From Nonomuraea cypriaca (GTDB lineage Bacteria; Actinomycetota; Actinomycetes; Streptosporangiales; Streptosporangiaceae), in contig NZ_JADOGI010000048.1 in assembly GCF_015645445.1 (NCBI RefSeq), positions 1-54,888 on the forward strand: 54,888 nt of DNA, read 5' to 3'. Position 1 is the first letter of the stretch, and each line of letters opens with the position of its first letter. The position numbers and the translations under genes were made by a program. The notes below the pieces were generated by a model that saw only the letters and a program-made list of their open reading frames with translations, was not told where the DNA came from and searched no databases. Positions 46,798 to 54,888 of this stretch are shown piece after piece.

Positions 46798-47979
46798 TCA
46801 TGGCTGGAGCAGGATCTTGACCGCGCCGTCGGCCTTCTTCTGGAACATCTCGTACGCCATCGGCGCCTGGTCGAGCGGCAGCCGGTGCGTGGTCAGGTCC
46901 ATCACGCCCAGCGGATCGGCGTCGTCGGTCACCAACGGCATCAGCGCGCTGATCCACCGCCTGACGTGAGCCTGGCCCATGCGCATCGTGATGCCTTTGT
47001 CGAACATGCGCAGCATCGGCAGCGGATCGGTCATGCCGCCGTACACGCCGATGACCGAGATGACGCCGCCCCTGCGCACGGTGTCGATGGACTGGTTGAG
47101 CGCCGCCAGGCGGTCGACCCCCGCGTTGGACATCAGCGGCGCCGCCACCGCGCCTGGCAGCAGCCCCGTGAGGGCCTGGGCGATCTTCGCGGCGGGTGAG
47201 CCGTGGGCCTCCATGCCGACCGCCTCGATGACCGAGTCGGTGCCGCGCCCTGACGTGAGCCGGCGGATCGCTCCAGGCACGTCGGAGACCTCGCTGGCGT
47301 CGACGACCTCGATGCCGTGGCGGCGGGCCAGGTCGAGCCGGCGGTTGATGCCGTCCACTCCGATCACGCGGTGGCCGAGGTGGCGGGCGATACGGGCGCA
47401 CATCTGGCCGATGGGGCCGAGGCCGAAGACGGTGACGCTGCCGCCCTCCGGGATGTCCGCGTACTCGACGGCCTGCCAGGAGGTCGGCAGCACGTCGGAC
47501 AGGTAGAGGAAGCGCTCGTCCGGCGGGCCCTCCGGGACCTTGATCGGGCCGAACTGGGCCTCGGGCACCCGCAGGTACTCCGCCTGCCCGCCGGGCACCT
47601 GGCCGTACAGCTTGGTGTAGCCGAACAGGGCGGCGCCGGTGCCCTGCTCGCGTACCTGGGTGGTCTCGCACTGGGCGTAGAGCTCCATCCCGCACATGTG
47701 GCAGTGGCCGCAGGCGATGTTGAACGGGATGACCACGCGGTCGCCGGGCCGGATGTTGCCGATGGCGGCGCCGACCTCCTCGACGATGCCCATGGGCTCG
47801 TGCCCGAGGATGTCGCCCTCGGCCAGGAACGGCCCGAGCACCTCGTACAGATGCAGGTCGGAGCCGCAGATGCCGGTGCTGGTGATCCGGATGATCGCGT
47901 CGTTGGGCTCCTTGATGGCCGGGTCGGGGACCTCGTCGACGCGGATGTCGCGCTTGCCGTGCCAGGTGACCGCCTTCAT
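46798..47979 (-). CDS. Zinc-dependent alcohol dehydrogenase (MDR superfamily, formaldehyde dehydrogenase-like)
   Basis: A 393-residue protein. Catalytic zinc site TGICGSDLHLYEV and LGHEPMGIV; structural zinc with four Cys in CGHCHMCGMELYAQC; Rossmann motif VTVFGLGPIGQMCARIA; long C-terminal insertion (PLPMLRMFDKGITMRMGQAHVRRW) typical of glutathione-independent formaldehyde dehydrogenase-like enzymes. It oxidises or reduces an alcohol/aldehyde with NAD(P). GAGGAG before the ATG. Probably transcribed with the epimerase downstream. Confidence 0.9.
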   Translation of the reverse strand: MKAVTWHGKRDIRVDEVPDPAIKEPNDAIIRITSTGICGSDLHLYEVLGPFLAEGDILGHEPMGIVEEVGAAIGNIRPGDRVVIPFNIACGHCHMCGMELYAQCETTQVREQGTGAALFGYTKLYGQVPGGQAEYLRVPEAQFGPIKVPEGPPDERFLYLSDVLPTSWQAVEYADIPEGGSVTVFGLGPIGQMCARIARHLGHRVIGVDGINRRLDLARRHGIEVVDASEVSDVPGAIRRLTSGRGTDSVIEAVGMEAHGSPAAKIAQALTGLLPGAVAAPLMSNAGVDRLAALNQSIDTVRRGGVISVIGVYGGMTDPLPMLRMFDKGITMRMGQAHVRRWISALMPLVTDDADPLGVMDLTTHRLPLDQAPMAYEMFQKKADGAVKILLQP

Positions 47980-48043
47980 GGTGTCTCCTCAATGCTTGGG
48001 CACGAAAGCCGCATACCCCCACATAGAGCATCAAACCGAGCCA

Positions 48044-48049
48044 GCTATA
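48044..48049 (-). promoter_or_regulatory. Possible extended -10 promoter of the alcohol dehydrogenase gene
   Basis: On the minus strand TGG-TATAGC reads as an extended -10 box about 65 bases before the alcohol dehydrogenase start. No good -35 box was seen, so confidence is low. Confidence 0.3.
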
Positions 48050-48137
48050 CCACCGTAATAGGGGTCTTTTGACACGACCACTCCTCGTGGACAGGTGCGT
48101 ACCGTAACGACACCCCCCAGTACGAGGAGAGTCGCAC

Positions 48138-48333
48138 ATGCTCCCCAGGAAGACAGGGCGTCACGTCGGGCGGCTCGGGCAACTGCTCGTCCGGCGGCAC
48201 GACGTACTTCCAGCCGGCCAACGAGATCCTCACCACCTACGGCCTCACGCTGGCCACCCAGGGCGGCGGCGGGACGAGCACGCCGACCGTCTCGGGTCCG
48301 GGCCGGTCACCCCCTCCCCGGCCCGGACCGTGA
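48138..48333 (+). pseudogene. S1 (streptogrisin-like) protease remnant
   Basis: From 48154 to the TGA at 48331-48333, one frame reads [20 protein letters not shown], then [15 protein letters not shown], the end of streptogrisin-type chymotrypsin-fold proteases (with the conserved GGSGNC after the active Ser region). It is joined to a Gly/Ser/Thr linker and an abnormal Pro-rich tail. At 48138 an ATG with a good GAGGAG site begins a different frame (MLPRKT), so the start of the gene seems fused out of frame to its 3' end by a large internal deletion. Catalytic His and Asp are gone; the product cannot work. Confidence 0.75.
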
Positions 48334-48344
48334 GCAACACCATC

Positions 48345-48381
48345 ACGCCCAGGTACGGCCACCACGGCCGCACCTGGGCGT
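48345..48381. terminator. Hairpin terminator after the protease remnant
   Basis: Arms ACGCCCAGGT and ACCTGGGCGT (10 perfect bases) with inner CGGCC/GGCCG pairing. It was probably the terminator of the intact protease gene and now isolates the terpene operon from upstream transcription. The 132 bases from here to the next gene hold no other feature. Confidence 0.75.
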
Positions 48382-48515
48382 GACCTTGTCCGGTGCCATG
48401 ACTCTCCGTGACTGCTGTGGCAAAAGAAGTCTTGAGCTACCGAAGAGTCTTTACACGCTGAGTATTCGATGACTAACTATTGGTAGTGACTCGACTGACA
48501 GAAGGAGCCGCGCGC

Positions 48516-49565
48516 ATGCCGGTGAGCTTCACTCAGCACTCCCTTGGTGCACTCATCGAGCGGCGGCTGTTCACCTTCCTCGAAACCTGGCGCAACCCGG
48601 TGTCCGATCCCGACGTCGAGGCGGCGTACGAGCTGCTGGGCGACTTCATCCTGCGCGGCGGCAAGCGCATCAGGCCGCAGCTGTGCTACTGGGGCTGGCG
48701 CGGGGCGGGCGGCGACGACTGCGACGAGATCATCAGCGCCGCCGCGGCCCTGGAGCTGTGTCACGCCGGCCTGCTCATCCACGACGACATCATGGACGGG
48801 AGCGAGCTGCGCCGTGGCCGGGCCACGGTGCACAAGGGCCTGGCAGGGCTGCACGAGGGGCCGGGCGCGGACGCGTTCGGGCAGGCGGGCGGCATCCTGC
48901 TCGGCACGCTCAGCCTGGCCTGGTCCGACACGTTGCTGTCGTCGTGCGGCGTGGAGCCGCGCCGGCTGCGGGCCGCCCACCACCTGTTCGACGCCATGCG
49001 CACCGAGGTCATCAGCGGCCAGTACCTCGACGTCCTCGCCCAGATCCGCTCAGGCGCGAGCGTGGCGGAGGCGCTCACCGTGATCCGCTTCAAGACGGCG
49101 AAATACACCGTCGAACGGCCACTGCAGATCGGCGGGGCGCTGGCCGGCGCCTCCATGGAGCTGCTGGAGTCCTACTCCGACTTCGGACTGCCGCTCGGTG
49201 AGGCCTTCCAGTTACGCGACGACGTGCTCGGCACGTTCGGCTCGTCGGCGGAGACCGGCAAGTCGGCGCTGGACGACCTGCGCGAGGGCAAGCACACGGT
49301 GCTGTTCGCCCACGCCACGCACAACGCCTCGCCGGCGCAGCTCCAGCACCTGCGTCGCTGGCACGGCGACCCGGAGCTGAGCGAGGAGCGCGCGGCCGAC
49401 CTGCGCCAGGTCCTGCGCGACACCGGGGCACTCGCCAAGGTCGAGGAAATGATCAGCGAACGCGTGCACGAGGCCGTCACGGCCCTGGACAAGGCGCCGA
49501 TCGAGCCGGCGGCCGCGAGCGCGCTCGCCGTGCTGGCCGACCAGTTGGCGCACCGCACCAAGTAG
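48516..49565 (+). CDS. Polyprenyl (isoprenyl) diphosphate synthase
   Basis: A 349-residue protein with trans-isoprenyl synthase motifs: [10 protein letters not shown], first Asp-rich motif LLIHDDIMD with a following [12 protein letters not shown], and second Asp-rich motif [11 protein letters not shown] with [12 protein letters not shown]. It condenses IPP with allylic diphosphates in the cytoplasm; the chain length could be FPP, GGPP or longer. ATG at 48516 follows GAAGGAG. It is the first gene of a likely operon with ispH, a family 2B encapsulin and geosmin synthase, so FPP as the product fits (geosmin needs FPP). Polyprenyl synthases are also known cargo of family 2 encapsulins. Confidence 0.92.
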   Translation: MPVSFTQHSLGALIERRLFTFLETWRNPVSDPDVEAAYELLGDFILRGGKRIRPQLCYWGWRGAGGDDCDEIISAAAALELCHAGLLIHDDIMDGSELRRGRATVHKGLAGLHEGPGADAFGQAGGILLGTLSLAWSDTLLSSCGVEPRRLRAAHHLFDAMRTEVISGQYLDVLAQIRSGASVAEALTVIRFKTAKYTVERPLQIGGALAGASMELLESYSDFGLPLGEAFQLRDDVLGTFGSSAETGKSALDDLREGKHTVLFAHATHNASPAQLQHLRRWHGDPELSEERAADLRQVLRDTGALAKVEEMISERVHEAVTALDKAPIEPAAASALAVLADQLAHRTK

Positions 49566-49578
49566 GGGGTTCACCCAG

Positions 49579-50520
49579 ATGGGACGGGTACTTCTCGCCG
49601 CCCCGCGCGGCTTCTGCGCGGGCGTGGACCGCGCGATCGTCACCGTTGAGGAGGCGCTGGACCGTTACGGCCCTCCCGTGTACGTCCGCAAGCAGATCGT
49701 CCACAACACCCACGTGATCGAGGACCTCACCAGGCGCGGCGCGGTCTTCGTCGACGAGCTCGACGAGGTCCCCGACGGCGCGCTGGTGGTCTTCTCTGCC
49801 CACGGCGTCGCGCCGGCGGTCAAGGAGGAGGCGGAGCGGCGCGCGATGCTGACGATCGACGCGACCTGCCCACTGGTCACGAAGGTCCACAAAGAGGCCG
49901 TACGCATGGCGGAAGAGGGCTACGAGATCGTGCTCATCGGGCACGCGGAGCACGAGGAGGTCGAGGGCACGCTCGGCGAGGCCCCCGGCCGCATCCACGT
50001 CGTCGACCCGGCCCGGCCTGACGAGGTGACGGCGAGCGGCGCCGGTCCTGTGAGCTGGCTGTCGCAGACCACGCTGGCCGTGGACGAGACCATGCGGGCC
50101 GTCGCCGGGCTGCGCCGGCGCTTCCCGCACCTGGCCGATCCGCCGAGCGCCGACATCTGCTACGCCAGCCAGAACCGCCAGGAGGCGATCACCAGGATCG
50201 CCCCGCGCTGCGATCTGATCATCGTCGTCGGCTCGGCCAACTCCTCCAACTCCCAGCGGCTGGTCGAGGTCGCGCTGAACGCGGGGGCGGGCGCGGCCTA
50301 CCTGGTCGACCGGGCCGCCGACGCCGACGAGCGATGGCTCGGCGGCGTGCGGACCGTCGGGATCAGCTCCGGCGCCTCCGTGCCGGAGTGGCCGGTGGAG
50401 GAGTTACTCGGCTGGCTCGCCGCCCGCGGATACGCCGACGTCGAGCCGGTGACGCTGACCGAGGAGACCCTCACGTTCTCGCTTCCCCCCGAGTTGCGAT
50501 CACCTCGCAACCCCGAATAG
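49579..50520 (+). CDS. ispH: 4-hydroxy-3-methylbut-2-enyl diphosphate reductase (IspH)
   Basis: A 313-residue protein with the three 4Fe-4S cysteines in [13 protein letters not shown] (Cys13), [11 protein letters not shown] (about 96) and [10 protein letters not shown] (about 193), plus FSAHGVAP and [14 protein letters not shown]. It makes IPP and DMAPP from HMBPP, the last step of the MEP route. It is 13 bases after the polyprenyl synthase and 28 bases before the encapsulin gene. Its presence gives the terpene operon its own supply of C5 units. Whether the genome has another ispH cannot be seen here. Confidence 0.95.
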   Translation: MGRVLLAAPRGFCAGVDRAIVTVEEALDRYGPPVYVRKQIVHNTHVIEDLTRRGAVFVDELDEVPDGALVVFSAHGVAPAVKEEAERRAMLTIDATCPLVTKVHKEAVRMAEEGYEIVLIGHAEHEEVEGTLGEAPGRIHVVDPARPDEVTASGAGPVSWLSQTTLAVDETMRAVAGLRRRFPHLADPPSADICYASQNRQEAITRIAPRCDLIIVVGSANSSNSQRLVEVALNAGAGAAYLVDRAADADERWLGGVRTVGISSGASVPEWPVEELLGWLAARGYADVEPVTLTEETLTFSLPPELRSPRNPE

Positions 50521-50548
50521 CCCTCACACGGAAACAGGTGGTGCACGA

Positions 50549-51958
50549 ATGACCGAAACGACTGACTCGACCGCGCCGGAGACCGCCAACGGCCGGCTCA
50601 GCCTCAGCACGGATGCCGCCAGGCAGCTCGCGACCACGACCAAGACGCCGCCGCAGATGCAGGAGATCACCTCACGGTGGCTGCTGCGGCTGCTGCCGTG
50701 GGTGCAGTGCTCCGGCGGCGTGTTCCGGGTCAACCGGCGGCTGACCTACACGCTGGGCGACGGGCGCATCACGTTCAGCACGACGGGCTCGGCGGTGCGG
50801 GTCATCCCCGCCGAGCTCACCGAGCTGCCCATGCTGCGCGGCTTCGACGACATGGAGGTGCTCGAAGCGCTGGCCGACCGGTTCACCCAGCGCGAGCTCG
50901 AAGCCGACGAGAAGATCGTCTCGGAGGGCGCCCCGGCCGACCAGCTCGTCCTCATCGCCCACGGCCGGGTGCGCAAGGTCGGTCAGGGCGCGTACGGCGA
51001 CGAGCAGAACCTCGGGGTCCTGGCCGACGGCGACTACCTCGGCGAGCAGACCCTCGCGGGCGGCGGCCCGTTCGAGTTCACCGCGCGGACCAAGACGGCC
51101 ACCACCGTGCTCACGCTCTCCAAGCAGGACTTCGAGCAGATCGCCGAGCGGTCCCCCGCGCTGCGCGAGCACGTGGACAACTGGCGCACCAGCGGCGACC
51201 GCGCCCAGAACGAGTACGGCGAGGCCGCGATCGACATGTCCGCCGGCCACGTCGGCGAGGCCGTCCTGCCCGGCACGTTCGTCGACTACGAGCAGAGCCC
51301 CCGCGAGTACGAACTGAGCGTGGCCCAGACCGTCCTGCACGTGCACAGCCGGGTCTCCGACCTGTACAACCAGCCGATGAACCAGCTCGACCAGCAGCTC
51401 CGCCTCACGGTCGAGGCCCTGCGCGAGCGCCAGGAGCACGAGCTGGTCAACAACAGGGAGTTCGGCCTGCTCCACAACGCCGACTTCAGCCAGCGCATCC
51501 GCACCCGCACAGGACCGCCCACGCCTGACGACCTCGACGACCTGCTGTCGACCGTGTGGAAGGACCCGGCGTTCTTCCTGGCGCACCCGAAGGCCATCGC
51601 CGCCTTCGGCAGGGAGTGCAGCAAGCGTGGCATCTACCCGCAGTCCAGCGAGTTCGGCGGGCAGCGGGTCCCGGCCTGGCGCGGGGTGCCGATCTTCCCG
51701 TGCAACAAGATCCCGGTGTCCGGCACGCGTACGACGTCGTTCCTGCTGATGCGTACCGGACAGGAGAACCAAGGGGTTGTCGGGCTGCACCAGACGGGCA
51801 TTCCTGACGAGTACCAGCCGAGCCTGTCCGTCCGGTTCATGAGCATCAACGAGAAGGCGGTCATCTCCTACCTGGTCAGCGCCTACTACTCGGCCGCCGT
51901 GCTCGTGCCCGACGCGCTCGGAGTTCTGGAGGACGTCGAGCTCGGCCGGAACGGCTAG
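50549..51958 (+). CDS. eshA: Family 2B encapsulin nanocompartment shell protein with cyclic-nucleotide-binding domain (EshA-like)
   Basis: A 469-residue protein. Residues 1 to about 90 are the N-terminal arm and start of an HK97-type fold ([19 protein letters not shown], then [15 protein letters not shown]). Residues about 95-215 are an inserted cyclic-nucleotide-binding domain ([37 protein letters not shown]). The rest ([79 protein letters not shown]) is the capsid-like shell fold. EshA of Streptomyces is a member. Such shells assemble into 60-mers and hold terpene cyclases or polyprenyl synthases. A c-di-AMP, cAMP or similar ligand may regulate it; not shown. Confidence 0.9.
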   Translation: MTETTDSTAPETANGRLSLSTDAARQLATTTKTPPQMQEITSRWLLRLLPWVQCSGGVFRVNRRLTYTLGDGRITFSTTGSAVRVIPAELTELPMLRGFDDMEVLEALADRFTQRELEADEKIVSEGAPADQLVLIAHGRVRKVGQGAYGDEQNLGVLADGDYLGEQTLAGGGPFEFTARTKTATTVLTLSKQDFEQIAERSPALREHVDNWRTSGDRAQNEYGEAAIDMSAGHVGEAVLPGTFVDYEQSPREYELSVAQTVLHVHSRVSDLYNQPMNQLDQQLRLTVEALRERQEHELVNNREFGLLHNADFSQRIRTRTGPPTPDDLDDLLSTVWKDPAFFLAHPKAIAAFGRECSKRGIYPQSSEFGGQRVPAWRGVPIFPCNKIPVSGTRTTSFLLMRTGQENQGVVGLHQTGIPDEYQPSLSVRFMSINEKAVISYLVSAYYSAAVLVPDALGVLEDVELGRNG

Positions 51959-54614
<2,656 letters not shown>

Positions 54615-54888
54615 GGCCTTCACACCCCCCAACACGCGCATTCTGGGGGTTCTAGCCGGACCTGCCACTGACAGGGATCACCGCCATAGCGATTAACCCA
54701 AAACTAGGCTACACGACGCATCATTCGATATGTAATTTTCGCCGGAAAATGACTGAATTACGGTGAAATTATGAAGGGGTACGCCTGACACCCTGTCATA
54801 GCCGGTGTTGTGTCGCGCCCGCGCCTGGTGTTGTGTCACGCCGACGCCTGATGCTGTGTGCCGCGCCCGCGTCGTGCCCGCGCCCTGC
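54615..54888. other. Intergenic region at the window end
   Basis: Contains an AT-rich segment (54700-54780) with a small hairpin ATTTTC-GCCG-GAAAAT at 54735-54750, and three degenerate 22-25-base units at 54801-54870 (GCCnGnTGnTGTGTnnCGCC). No gene is seen. The AT-rich part may hold the promoter of the STAS gene or of a gene beyond the window. Confidence 0.5.

Noticed and set aside
48138..48383. 81-codon plus-strand frame as a real small gene
   Set aside because: Its ATG and ribosome site look real, but the coding is the out-of-frame reading of a protease C-terminus, so it was treated as part of the pseudogene.

Overview
The window is high-GC actinobacterial DNA: dense genes, frequent GTG and TTG starts, ATGA and GTGA start/stop overlaps, and a gene set typical of a soil mycelial actinomycete (geosmin synthase, secreted cellulases, STAS and HATPase regulators, class F sortase). 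A member of the Streptosporangiaceae such as Nonomuraea is my guess from gene content; no marker gene here settles it.

Layout. 1-7.5 kb: end of an ABC permease, a DUF433 antitoxin, a Tat-exported serine hydrolase, a PCMT-family methyltransferase coupled to a 42-residue Asp-rich peptide, a PIN toxin-antitoxin pair with a palindromic operator, then a permease/glycerate kinase pair. 7.6-12.8 kb: a small secreted protein, an orphan histidine kinase, and two divergent wall-hydrolase-like genes ending in the same domain. 12.9-18.8 kb: a decayed SDR gene, a GT9 glycosyltransferase divergent from bifunctional hldE, and a sialidase. 19-23 kb: a repeat-rich stretch with a hairpin array, a class F sortase, an Asp-repeat surface protein and minisatellites. 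23-29.3 kb: a flavin disulfide reductase, an alpha/beta hydrolase, a STAS/MarR/unknown gene run and a class A penicillin-binding protein.

29.4-43.4 kb is a cellulose-degradation locus: a LacI-family regulator (CelR/CebR type), a Ser/Thr kinase overlapping it, GH12, an AA10 LPMO with a coupled membrane protein, GH9, GH48 and GH6. Four perfect copies of the CelR/CebR operator TGGGAGCGCTCCCA lie in the regulator, GH12/LPMO and GH48/GH6 promoters. A second palindrome, TGAAAGTTTCA, occurs once in each divergent cellulase promoter. GH48 and GH6 share a CBM2 module with a run of about 150 identical bases.

43.6-48.4 kb: DUF1992, an atypical FolP, a 90-base nested inverted repeat, an anti-sigma-type ATPase, an epimerase, a zinc alcohol dehydrogenase and a deleted S1 protease remnant.

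48.5-54.3 kb is the most exciting part: polyprenyl diphosphate synthase, IspH, a family 2B (cyclic-nucleotide-domain) encapsulin shell and a two-domain geosmin synthase in one apparent operon. This suggests a protein nanocompartment dedicated to isoprenoid supply and geosmin formation. A convergent STAS gene and a repeat-bearing intergenic region close the window.
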